Source of the DNA: an uncultured Lentisphaeria bacterium
GTDB taxonomy: Bacteria; Verrucomicrobiota; Lentisphaeria; JABSQK01; CAJWLW01
Direction of reading: 5' to 3'
DNA: 5,859 nt
Assembly: GCA_913042885.1 (NCBI GenBank)
Contig: CAJWLW010000308.1
Span: forward strand, 1 to 5,859
A program made the position numbers and the translations under genes. The notes beneath the pieces are model-generated. The model was given only the letters and a program-made list of their open reading frames with translations, searched no databases and was not told the origin of the DNA. Within the stretch, counting starts at the first letter, position 1. Every line of letters starts with the position of its first letter. This document shows, piece after piece, positions 1 to 5,859 of the stretch.

Positions 1-1
1 A

Positions 2-77
2 TGGTACCCGGGAGAGGAATCGAACCTCCGACCAATAGTTTAGGAAACTACTGCTCTATCCGCTGAGCTACCCGGGC
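2..77 (-). tRNA. tRNA-Arg (anticodon CCU), complete
   Basis: Read on the minus strand this is a full 76-nt cloverleaf. The 7-bp acceptor stem is GCCCGGG with CCCGGGT, closing on a G-U pair. The D-arm begins with GCTC and closes with GAGC. The anticodon stem GTAGT/ACTAT encloses the loop TTCCTAA, which gives anticodon CCT (reads AGG, Arg). The T-arm GGAGG-TTCGATT-CCTCT has the usual TTCGA loop. Discriminator A is followed by an encoded CCA (bases 4-2). The gene points out of the window to the left and is divergent from the operon that starts at 189. Identity comes directly from the cloverleaf and the anticodon position. Confidence 0.97.
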
Positions 78-138
78 ACAAATCGAGATACAACGCCATC
101 ACAATGAACTCGGTTTAAGATAGTCGCTGTCGCCGGTC

Positions 139-167
139 ATCACAAGATCGCCGGATGAACGTATATT
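139..167 (+). promoter_or_regulatory. weak candidate sigma-70-type promoter for the operon
   Basis: TATATT at 162-167 matches the -10 consensus at five of six positions. ATCACA at 139-144, 17 bases upstream, matches the -35 consensus at four of six. It lies in the only sizeable non-coding stretch before the first operon gene. Transcription would begin about 15 bases before the ATG at 189, which leaves the ribosome-binding GGAG (178-181) very near the transcript start, so this may be fortuitous. No convincing alternative was seen in 78-188. Confidence 0.2.
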
Positions 168-188
168 GTTTGTTTTCGGAGCCGCTCC

Positions 189-1154
189 ATGACGTTTATC
201 AAGAAGCAATTCCTGCCGATCGGCCTGATCGTTGCTGCGATTATCGGGATCACCCTCCCAGCGCCGGGTATCTGGATGTCGCAGATGCCAACGGGGCTGA
301 TAGCGGTGACGATCATCTTCCTGATCAGCGGGCTGGTGCTGAAGACCGACGACATCAAGGTGGCGTTGGGCGCGTGGACGGCAACGCTGTGGGGTTGCAG
401 CTCGATTCTGCTGGTAACCCCCGCCATCGGGGTGTGCCTCACGATGTGGCTCCCGATCGACGGGGCACTCAAGCTCGGGCTGGCGCTGTTCTGCTGCATG
501 CCGACAACGCTCTCGTCCGGTGTGGTCCTGACGACACAGGCGCGCGGCAACGTAGCGATGGCGTTGCTGTTGACGGTGATGACCAATATCGGCGGGGTGT
601 TCGTTGTGCCGTTTGTCATTGTTATCGCCATCGGCAATATGACCGGCAACAGCCAGCTCGAGCTTTCCGCAACGACCCTGCTGTTTAAGCTGTGCCTGGT
701 CGTGCTGGTGCCGCTGGTGGTCGGCAAGGCGCTGCGCAGCAGATGCAGCGGCTGGGTCGACAGCAGGCGCGGCACGTTGTTGATGATCAGCAACCTGGCG
801 TTGATCTTGATCCCGTGGATGGAGTTCAGCCGTTCCGGCAAACGACTGATGGGGCTGGATGCGACCGATCTGCTGCTGCTTGTTGTCGCGTCGCAAGCGA
901 TCCACGGCATCTACCTGCTGCTCAATGCCGGCGTGTCAAGGCTGATACCGATCGATACTGCCACGCGCAAGGCCGTCATCTTGATGGCGAGCCAGAAGAC
1001 TCTGCCGGTGGCGCTCGCCGTGTTGGCGTTTCTACCGGTGGCCGCCGAAGTCAAAGCCTTGGCAACGATTTCCTGCATTGTTTTTCATCTCGGCCAGATC
1101 ATAGTGGATGCGTTTATCGCAACACATTGGGCAAACGCCGCCGGTGACTCGTGA
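189..1154 (+). CDS. SBF-like / bile acid:sodium symporter (BASS/SLC10) family transporter
   Basis: This is a 321-residue, strongly hydrophobic protein with about nine to ten membrane segments, for example residues 8-24, 36-51, 67-88, 95-115, 125-149, 163-180, 197-211, 226-246 and 270-310. Family hallmarks are the CCMPTTLSSGVVLTT motif (102-116) followed by ARGN (118-121), TNIGG (132-136), and SQKTLPVALAVL (268-279). These resemble the SBF-like group that includes E. coli YfeH and human SLC10A7. Length fits the family. BASS proteins carry organic anions into the cytoplasm with sodium; the substrate here cannot be read from the sequence. The ATG at 189 is preceded by GGAG at 178-181 with a 7-base gap, supporting this start. 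It is first in the same-strand block and 56 bases before the aminotransferase, so it may import a substrate or carboxylate for the downstream pathway (inference). Family call is firm; substrate unknown. Confidence 0.9.
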   Translation: MTFIKKQFLPIGLIVAAIIGITLPAPGIWMSQMPTGLIAVTIIFLISGLVLKTDDIKVALGAWTATLWGCSSILLVTPAIGVCLTMWLPIDGALKLGLALFCCMPTTLSSGVVLTTQARGNVAMALLLTVMTNIGGVFVVPFVIVIAIGNMTGNSQLELSATTLLFKLCLVVLVPLVVGKALRSRCSGWVDSRRGTLLMISNLALILIPWMEFSRSGKRLMGLDATDLLLLVVASQAIHGIYLLLNAGVSRLIPIDTATRKAVILMASQKTLPVALAVLAFLPVAAEVKALATISCIVFHLGQIIVDAFIATHWANAAGDS

Positions 1155-1210
1155 TCATTTGGACTGCACGAAACATCCGTCGGCTTTGGTCAAACCATTG
1201 GTGACGGACT

Positions 1211-2599
1211 ATGGTACCGTCGATGTCTCGAATGGCCCAGGACGATAGTATGCACCAGCGAACCATGGAAAATTTGCCGCCGACGGATCATACGCCTCAG
1301 CCGTATAGCGGGCTGCCGAAAGACGAGGTGCTGAAACTGCGTGAGCAGTACCTGCATCCCGCCATATTTCACTATTACAAAGAACCGCTGATGATCGTCG
1401 AAGGGCATATGCAGTATGTCTACGACGAGACCGGCCGGCGTTACCTGGATGGCATCGGCGGGATCGTGACGGTCAGCGTCGGGCATTGTCATCCGCATGT
1501 GACGCAGGCGGCAGTACAGCAGCTGCAGACACTACAGCACGCGACAACGATTTACCTGAACCCGGTGGTTGCGGAGTACGCAGAGATGCTGGCGGCACGG
1601 ATGCCGGGAGACCTGAGCATCTGTTACTTCGTCAACTCGGGCTCGGAAGCCAATGACCTGGCGATGATGATGGCGCGGCTGCACACCGGCAACTACGATG
1701 TGCTGGCTTTGCGCAACGGTTACCACGGTGGCAGCAGTGCGACGATGGGGTTGACTTCGCAGAGCACGTGGAAGTTCAATTACCCGCACAATTTCGGCAT
1801 CCACCACGTGCAGAACGCCAATCCCTACCGCGGCCCCTGGGGCTACGACGATCCGGATGCCGCAGGGAAGTATGCCGCCGAGGTGGCGGACACCATCCGC
1901 TGCGCGACGCCCGGCTGCATCGCGGGCTGGTTCTCGGAATCGATCCAGGGAGTAGGCGGCGCGGTCGTGTACCCGCCGGGGTATCTGAAACAGGTTTATG
2001 ATATTGTGCGCGCGGCGGGCGGCGTCTGCATTGCCGACGAGGTCCAGACCGGGTTCGGCCGTACCGGCACGGACTATTGGGGCTTCGAAGGCGAGGGCGT
2101 GACGCCTGACATTGTAACACTGGCCAAGGGTATCGGCAACGGTGCACCGCTGGGGGCTGTCGTGACGACGCCGGCAATTGCCGCGTCGATGACCGGCAAG
2201 TTTCACTTCAATACGTTCGGCGGCAACCCGGTGTCGATGGCGATGGGCAAGGCAGTGCTCGAAGTCATCGACCGGGATCAGACTCAGCAGAACGCACTGG
2301 AGACCGGCGCCTACCTGAAAGACGGGTTGTGCGGGCTGCAGGCGAAGCACAACATCATCGGTGATGTCCGGGGCCGCGGGCTGATGCTCGGTGTCGAGCT
2401 GGTCAAGGACCGCGACACGAAAGAGCCGGCGACCGAAGAATGCATACAAGTGTTTGAAGCTGCTCGCCAGGGGGGCCTGTTGATCAGCAAAGGCGGACTA
2501 TGCGGCAACACCCTGCGGGTCAAGCCGCCGATGTGCATCACCCGCGCAGATGTCGATTTCCTGCTGGCGGTGCTGGACGATGCGTTCGCGGGGCTTTGA
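1211..2599 (+). CDS. class III PLP aminotransferase, AGXT2-like (beta-aminoisobutyrate/alanine:pyruvate or glyoxylate)
   Basis: The 462-residue class III (ornithine-type) aminotransferase is a cytosolic PLP enzyme. Visible motifs: [18 protein letters not shown] (78-95), NSGSEAND (142-149) for phosphate binding, GYHG (170-173), the PLP-ring aspartate D276 in [11 protein letters not shown], the Schiff-base lysine K306 in TLAKGIGNG, and FNTFGGNP (333-340). The match to animal alanine-glyoxylate aminotransferase 2 as I recall it is close throughout, including [17 protein letters not shown] and the C-terminal MCIT-VDF block. AGXT2 enzymes deaminate alanine, 3-aminoisobutyrate and beta-alanine onto glyoxylate or pyruvate. 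The mmsA gene directly after it favours a beta-amino acid substrate giving a (methyl)malonate semialdehyde (inference). The start is uncertain: ATG 1211 has a GGTGA at 1200-1204, while the in-frame ATG at 1250 (Met14) has AGGA seven bases upstream and better matches where family similarity begins. Omega-amino acid or taurine transaminase activity cannot be excluded. Confidence 0.92.
   Translation: MVPSMSRMAQDDSMHQRTMENLPPTDHTPQPYSGLPKDEVLKLREQYLHPAIFHYYKEPLMIVEGHMQYVYDETGRRYLDGIGGIVTVSVGHCHPHVTQAAVQQLQTLQHATTIYLNPVVAEYAEMLAARMPGDLSICYFVNSGSEANDLAMMMARLHTGNYDVLALRNGYHGGSSATMGLTSQSTWKFNYPHNFGIHHVQNANPYRGPWGYDDPDAAGKYAAEVADTIRCATPGCIAGWFSESIQGVGGAVVYPPGYLKQVYDIVRAAGGVCIADEVQTGFGRTGTDYWGFEGEGVTPDIVTLAKGIGNGAPLGAVVTTPAIAASMTGKFHFNTFGGNPVSMAMGKAVLEVIDRDQTQQNALETGAYLKDGLCGLQAKHNIIGDVRGRGLMLGVELVKDRDTKEPATEECIQVFEAARQGGLLISKGGLCGNTLRVKPPMCITRADVDFLLAVLDDAFAGL
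1239..1252 (+). promoter_or_regulatory. ribosome-binding site and alternative start (Met14) of the aminotransferase
   Basis: AGGA at 1239-1242 lies 7 bases before an in-frame ATG at 1250. This is a more standard Shine-Dalgarno arrangement than the one before ATG 1211. Using it gives a 449-residue protein and removes a Met-rich leader (Met1, Met5, Met8) with no evident family similarity. Confidence 0.4.
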
Positions 2600-2650
2600 A
2601 GAAAGAGAGATCGCGAAGTTTGCGAAACAACAAATGGAGACGACGTACCA

Positions 2651-4147
2651 ATGACTGAAACTATTACCTGCTGCCCGATCCTGATCGGTAATGAATGGTC
2701 GGTGCCGGACACGGCGGAAACATCACCGGTCTGCAACCCTTCAACCGGCGAGCAGATTGCGGCGGTGCCAATGTGCGATGCCGATATTGTCGACAGTGTT
2801 GTGCGTAATTCTTACGCAGCCTTTGAAGATTGGATGGAGACGCCGCCGATCGAGCGCGCCCGGGTGCTGTTTCGCTACAAGATGCTGCTCGAAGACCATT
2901 TCGAGGAACTGGCCACAATGATTGTGCGCGAGCACGGCAAAACGATTACCGAAGCGCGTGGCGATGTGCGCCGTGGCGTAGAAGTGGTGGAGTACGCCTG
3001 CGGTATCACCGAGTTGATGAAAGGCGAGTGTCTCGAGAATATTGCGCGCGGTATCGACTGTCACATGATCCGTCAGCCGATCGGTGTATGCGTTGGTATC
3101 TGTCCGTACAACTTTCCCGCGTTGGTGCCGCTGTGGATGTACCCGATGGCGATTGCCTGCGGCAACACCTTCATTTTCAAGCCCAGCGAAAAGGTCCCGC
3201 TGACCGGGCAGCGATTGATCGAGTTGCTGATCGAGGCAGGGTTGCCGCCCGGCGTGATGAATGTTGTACATGGCGGCAAGGTGTGTGTCGATGCATTGCT
3301 CGAGCACCCGCTGGTCAGTGGCGTGTCGTTCGTCGGGTCGTCGCCGGTTGCCAAGTACATCCACGAGACGGCGAGCCGCAACGGCAAGCGCGTACAGGCC
3401 GCGGGCGGTGCCAAGAATTTCGTCTTCGTCATGCCGGATGCAGAAGTGGGCAAGGCGGTGGACGGCATGATCGACGGCGCCTTCGGATGCGCGGGGCAGC
3501 GGTGCATGGCGGCATCGACGGCGGTAGTTGTTGGCCAAGCAGCGGACGACTTTTTACCGGCGCTGGCGGAGGCGACTCGAGCGATAAAAGTAGGGCCGGC
3601 CGATCGCGACAGCAGTGCAGGCATGGGCGCGCTGATTACCGGTGAGCATCTCGATCGTGTCACCGGACTGATCGCGACCGGCGTCGAGGAGGGTGCCGAA
3701 CTTCTGGTCGACGGCCGTGGTGTAAAGGTCGATGCAGCACCGGATGGATTCTATCTGGGACCGACGATCATCGACCGGGTCGAAGACAACATGAGCATCT
3801 GTCACGAAGAGATTTTCGGGCCGGTGCTCAATGTCATGCGCTTCGAAGACCTCGACGCTGCCATCGACATTGCCAACCACCAAGCCTTCGGCAACGGTGC
3901 GTGCATCTACACAACCTCGGGCAAGGCGGCACGGGAGTTCAGCCATCGCATCCAGTGCGGTATGGTCGGCATCAATGTCGGGGTGCCGGCGCCACTGGCG
4001 TATTTTCCGTTCAGCGGCTGGAACTATTCCTTCTTCGGCGACCTGCATGTGCAGGGCAAGGAGGCGATCTATTTCTACACGCGCGCGAAAGTCATAACCA
4101 GCCGCTGGTTCCAGCCCGGCGAAGGCGATATCTGGCATAAAGATTAA
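2651..4147 (+). CDS. mmsA: CoA-acylating methylmalonate-semialdehyde dehydrogenase
   Basis: This 498-residue member of the aldehyde dehydrogenase superfamily converts methylmalonate semialdehyde + CoA + NAD+ to propionyl-CoA, and malonate semialdehyde to acetyl-CoA, releasing bicarbonate. Motifs in order: ICPYNFPALVPLWMYPMA (150-167) with the oxyanion-hole Asn154, FKPSEKVP (176-183) of the NAD site, SFVGSSPVAKYI (226-237), AAGGAKN (250-256), the nucleophile Cys285 in AGQRCMA, HEEIFGPV (385-392), and GWNYSFFGDLH (456-466) near the C-terminus. The general-base Glu of hydrolytic aldehyde dehydrogenases (ELGGKN) is absent, as expected for CoA-acylating MMSDH (family knowledge). Length fits MmsA/IolA. 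A GGAGA at 2636-2640 precedes the ATG by 10 bases. The gene lies 51 bases after the aminotransferase and 12 bases before prpB, which points to beta-amino acid or thymine/valine-type catabolism rather than inositol breakdown, since no iol genes are present. Cys280, five residues before the nucleophile, replaces the Ser or Ala I recall in relatives. Confidence 0.95.
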   Translation: MTETITCCPILIGNEWSVPDTAETSPVCNPSTGEQIAAVPMCDADIVDSVVRNSYAAFEDWMETPPIERARVLFRYKMLLEDHFEELATMIVREHGKTITEARGDVRRGVEVVEYACGITELMKGECLENIARGIDCHMIRQPIGVCVGICPYNFPALVPLWMYPMAIACGNTFIFKPSEKVPLTGQRLIELLIEAGLPPGVMNVVHGGKVCVDALLEHPLVSGVSFVGSSPVAKYIHETASRNGKRVQAAGGAKNFVFVMPDAEVGKAVDGMIDGAFGCAGQRCMAASTAVVVGQAADDFLPALAEATRAIKVGPADRDSSAGMGALITGEHLDRVTGLIATGVEEGAELLVDGRGVKVDAAPDGFYLGPTIIDRVEDNMSICHEEIFGPVLNVMRFEDLDAAIDIANHQAFGNGACIYTTSGKAAREFSHRIQCGMVGINVGVPAPLAYFPFSGWNYSFFGDLHVQGKEAIYFYTRAKVITSRWFQPGEGDIWHKD

Positions 4148-4159
4148 GAGCATTGACGA

Positions 4160-5017
4160 ATGAGTGCAGGCAAGAGATTCCGGGATGCGCTGGCAGCGAA
4201 CACGCCTTTGCAGGTGGTTGGAGCGGTGAACGCTTACTGCGCGACCATGGCGTCGCGGGCGGGGCATCAGGCACTGTACCTGTCGGGTGCGGGCGTCGCC
4301 AACGCGTCGTACAGCTTGCCGGATCTGGGCATGACCAGCCTGGACAACGTGCTGGAGGATGTCCGTCGCATCACGGCCGTCACCGAGGTGCCGCTGCTGG
4401 TCGATATCGACACGGGCTGGGATGACATGGGACTGACCGTCCGGGAGATGATAGCCGCCGGCGCGGCTGCGGTGCATCTCGAAGACCAGATCGCGCAAAA
4501 ACGTTGCGGCCACCGTCCGAACAAGCAGATCGTCTCCTGCGATGAAATGGTGGACCGTATCAAGGCGGCGGTGGACACGAAAACGGACGCGGATTTTTTC
4601 GTTATCGCGCGGACAGACGCGTTGGCGCAGGAAGGTCTGGAAAAAGCGATCGACCGCGCCCGGGCGTATGTGGACGCGGGGGCTGACGGCATTTTCGCCG
4701 AAGCGGTGCAGACGCTGGATGATTACCAGAGTTTCGCGCAGGCGCTTGAGGTGCCGATCCTGGCCAACATGACGGAGTTCGGCAAGACGCCGTTGTTCAC
4801 GAAAGACGAACTGACAGCGGCCGGCTGTGGTATGATTCTCTACCCGTTGTCGGCCTTTCGTGCGATGAATCAAGCGGCGCTGAATGTCTATCGCCACGTG
4901 CTCGCCGCCGGTGACCAGAAAGCGGTCGTCGATCAGATGCAGACACGTGAAGAGCTCTACGACTTCCTCGACTACCACGCCTTCGAAGAGAAGCTGGACG
5001 AGTCGTTCGAAGACTGA
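4160..5017 (+). CDS. prpB: 2-methylisocitrate lyase (PEP mutase/isocitrate lyase superfamily)
   Basis: The 285-residue cytosolic TIM-barrel lyase cleaves 2-methylisocitrate to pyruvate and succinate, the last step of the methylcitrate cycle. By recalled alignment with E. coli PrpB, the active-site residues are all present: LPDLG with Asp55, VDIDTG with Asp82 and Asp84 (Mg site), KRCGHRPNK (114-122) with catalytic Cys116, ARTDA with Arg151, Glu181, and LANMTEFG with Asn203. The C-terminal [11 protein letters not shown] (227-237) and MQTREELYD (260-268) blocks are also typical. KRCGHRPNK separates it from true isocitrate lyase (KKCGH followed by other residues). One oddity: the numbering offset to E. 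coli jumps by exactly four between Asp84 and Cys116, and the usual AFN-AR segment after the metal site is replaced by a shorter [11 protein letters not shown]. The gene follows mmsA by 12 bases with a weak AAGAG at 4146-4150, and its stop overlaps the next start. No prpC or prpD is in the window. Confidence 0.93.
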   Translation: MSAGKRFRDALAANTPLQVVGAVNAYCATMASRAGHQALYLSGAGVANASYSLPDLGMTSLDNVLEDVRRITAVTEVPLLVDIDTGWDDMGLTVREMIAAGAAAVHLEDQIAQKRCGHRPNKQIVSCDEMVDRIKAAVDTKTDADFFVIARTDALAQEGLEKAIDRARAYVDAGADGIFAEAVQTLDDYQSFAQALEVPILANMTEFGKTPLFTKDELTAAGCGMILYPLSAFRAMNQAALNVYRHVLAAGDQKAVVDQMQTREELYDFLDYHAFEEKLDESFED

Positions 5018-5727
5018 TGAATCACGACGCGATCATCTTTGATATCGACGACACGCTGTACAACAGCACGCGGCTGAGTATCACGGCGCGGGCGAACGCG
5101 ATCGAGGCGATGATCGATGCGGGACTGCCGGTCGACCGGGAGACCGGGACCGAACTGCTGGCCGGTGTGATCCAGCGGCTCGGGGCGAATTCGAACCGGC
5201 ACTTCGACGAGCTCGTCGAGGCCGTCGGCGTACCCCCGAGTGCGCGCCTTATCGCGGCCGGGATCGTTGCCTATCACAACACCAAGCCGGTGTACCTGCG
5301 GCCTTTTGAAGAGACTATCCCGACGCTGCTGCGCCTGCGCGATCTCGGGTACCGTCTGGGGGTGATTACCAACGGCATGGCCGTGAAGCAATGGGAGAAG
5401 CTGATCCGCCTGGGCATCCAGCATTTTTTCCATGCGGCGATAGTCTCAGAGACGGCGGGCATGGAAAAGCCAGACCCGCAGATTTTCACGGTCTGCTGTG
5501 AGCAGTTGCAGGTTGAGCCGGCAGCCAGCGTGTATGTCGGAAACGATCCGCATACGGACATTTTCGGGGCGAACCGGGTAGGGATGCTGAGCATTCGCAT
5601 GCGCAAAGGCAAGCACGCCGACGTCGAGCCCAAGGACGATGCACACTGCGCGGCGAGTGACATTCATCGACTCGGTGATCTGCTGGCGTTGATCGATGCC
5701 GGTGTGATTGGTCCCCCGCAAGGCTGA
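5017..5727 (+). CDS. HAD superfamily (subfamily IA, TIGR02253/NANP-like) phosphatase
   Basis: This 236-residue haloacid dehalogenase-like hydrolase is probably a Mg-dependent phosphomonoesterase in the cytoplasm. Motif I is FDIDDTLYN with nucleophile Asp9 and acid Asp11; motif II is VITNG (Thr118); motif III is Lys151 in MEKPDP; motif IV is YVGNDPHTDIFGA (173-185), where Asn176 stands at the usual first acid with Asp177 beside it and Asp181 conserved. A helical cap occupies about 15-95. The cap and following region (GLPVD at 36-40, HFDEL at 62-66, IVAYHNTK at 83-90, VKQWEKLIRLG at 123-133) strongly resemble archaeal phosphatases such as Pyrococcus PH1421 as I recall that sequence. The ATG at 5017 shares its A with the prpB stop (TGATG), implying translational coupling; no good independent ribosome-binding site was seen. 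The substrate is not predictable. A phosphoglycolate phosphatase-like or metabolite-repair role is only a guess. Confidence 0.87.
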   Translation: MNHDAIIFDIDDTLYNSTRLSITARANAIEAMIDAGLPVDRETGTELLAGVIQRLGANSNRHFDELVEAVGVPPSARLIAAGIVAYHNTKPVYLRPFEETIPTLLRLRDLGYRLGVITNGMAVKQWEKLIRLGIQHFFHAAIVSETAGMEKPDPQIFTVCCEQLQVEPAASVYVGNDPHTDIFGANRVGMLSIRMRKGKHADVEPKDDAHCAASDIHRLGDLLALIDAGVIGPPQG

Positions 5728-5777
5728 GCCGCAAGCGTAAACGCCGACGAATGATGCGCATAGAGCCATCGTCAGAG

Positions 5778-5797
5778 GCGGGAAATATGATTCCCGC
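5778..5797. terminator. 7-bp perfect hairpin between the operon end and the tRNA-Ser 3' end, possible terminator
   Basis: GCGGGAA (5778-5784) and TTCCCGC (5791-5797) form a perfect 7-bp GC-rich stem with a 6-base loop. It lies 50 bases after the last operon stop and about 43 bases past the tRNA-Ser 3' end on the opposite strand, where a bidirectional terminator would be expected. No run of T follows on either strand, so it is not a canonical intrinsic terminator; it may instead be an RNA 3'-end stabiliser. Confidence 0.35.
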
Positions 5798-5798
5798 G

Positions 5799-5837
5799 GC
5801 GCAGCGAAACGAAGCCGGGAGCGCAGCAAAGGCGAAG
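5799..5837. repeat. degenerate direct repeat, two copies of about 16-17 bp
   Basis: GCGCAGCGAAACGAAG (5799-5814) and GCGCAGCAAAGGCGAAG (5821-5837) are two near-identical units repeating every 22 bases, directly after the hairpin and directly before the tRNA-Ser 3' end. They could be part of a tRNA-associated intergenic repeat family or remnants of a duplication. No coding potential was seen. Confidence 0.45.
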
Positions 5838-5839
5838 TT

Positions 5840-5859
5840 TGGCGGAGGGAGTGGGATTC
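5840..5859 (-). tRNA. tRNA-Ser, 3' end only (cut by the window edge)
   Basis: Read on the minus strand the last 20 bases end in TCCCTCC-G-CCA, a typical serine tRNA acceptor 3' strand with discriminator G and encoded CCA. They are preceded by GAATCCCAC, the second half of a T-arm. The anticodon, long variable arm and 5' half lie outside the window, so the isoacceptor cannot be named. The gene is convergent with the operon. Confidence 0.8.

Noticed and set aside
99..910. Two long minus-strand open frames (268 and 256 codons) opposite the transporter gene
   Set aside because: The plus-strand frame encodes a clear BASS family membrane protein. The antisense translations are low-complexity (Gln/Arg/His-rich in one case) and have no family features.
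1187..1197. TGGT-CAA-ACCA inverted repeat between the transporter and aminotransferase genes as a terminator
   Set aside because: A four-base-pair stem with no T-run is too weak to call a terminator.
1..1218. ATGGTACC at the tRNA-Arg 3' end (1-8) recurs at the aminotransferase start (1211-1218), possible att-like repeat
   Set aside because: Only eight bases are shared and they diverge immediately after. This is too short to claim an attachment site, and there is no integrase.
1532..2449. 305-codon minus-strand open frame inside the aminotransferase gene
   Set aside because: It is fully contained in a gene with strong class III aminotransferase motifs, and its translation is Arg/His/Val-rich without recognisable domains.
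3554..4978. A 474-codon open frame on the minus strand opposite the 3' part of mmsA and most of prpB
   Set aside because: The mmsA and prpB genes lie in the same frame (12-base spacer), so one antisense frame stays open across both. This is a common artefact in GC-rich coding DNA. Its translation is rich in Arg, His, Asp and Gln without any recognisable motif.
2651..5727. Phosphonate catabolism (ALDH as phosphonoacetaldehyde dehydrogenase, PEP mutase-family protein, HAD as phosphonatase)
   Set aside because: The lyase carries the PrpB signature KRCGHRPNK rather than a PEP mutase signature, the dehydrogenase has CoA-acylating MMSDH features, and the HAD protein resembles TIGR02253 phosphatases rather than PhnX.

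Overview
This is a GC-rich bacterial chromosomal window. The protein families (PrpB, MmsA, SBF-like transporter) and the two CCA-encoding tRNA genes suggest a proteobacterium, most likely a gammaproteobacterium. That placement is inferred from family resemblance only.

Layout, left to right. A complete tRNA-Arg (anticodon CCU) lies on the minus strand at 2-77. A 111-base spacer follows, and then five plus-strand genes fill 189-5727 almost without gaps: (1) an SBF-like / bile acid:sodium symporter family membrane transporter; (2) a class III PLP aminotransferase closely resembling alanine-glyoxylate / beta-aminoisobutyrate aminotransferase (AGXT2 type); (3) a CoA-acylating methylmalonate-semialdehyde dehydrogenase (mmsA); (4) a 2-methylisocitrate lyase (prpB); (5) a HAD-superfamily phosphatase of the archaeal/NANP-like TIGR02253 type. 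Gene-to-gene spacings are 56, 51 and 12 bases, and the last pair overlaps by one base, so at least genes 2-5 look like one operon. A 112-base spacer with a hairpin and a short degenerate direct repeat separates the operon from the 3' end of a minus-strand tRNA-Ser, which runs off the right edge. No stretch longer than about 112 bases lacks a gene.

How the genes may work together (inference). The aminotransferase would move the amino group of a beta-amino acid (beta-alanine or 3-aminoisobutyrate, as from uracil/thymine breakdown) to pyruvate or glyoxylate. This gives malonate semialdehyde or methylmalonate semialdehyde. MmsA would turn these into acetyl-CoA or propionyl-CoA. PrpB is the last step of the methylcitrate route, which burns propionyl-CoA to pyruvate and succinate, and pyruvate is also the likely amino acceptor of the first enzyme. 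The set thus reads as a compact catabolic module with a possible pyruvate loop. Methylcitrate synthase (prpC), methylcitrate dehydratase (prpD/acnD) and any regulator are absent from the window and would have to be encoded elsewhere.

Most notable points: PrpB sits apart from prpC/prpD and is exactly four residues shorter than the E. coli enzyme in the segment just after its metal-site aspartates; an archaeal-looking HAD phosphatase is translationally coupled to it; and the whole catabolic block lies between two tRNA genes. I see no CRISPR array, transposase, integrase, phage gene or other evident mobile element.
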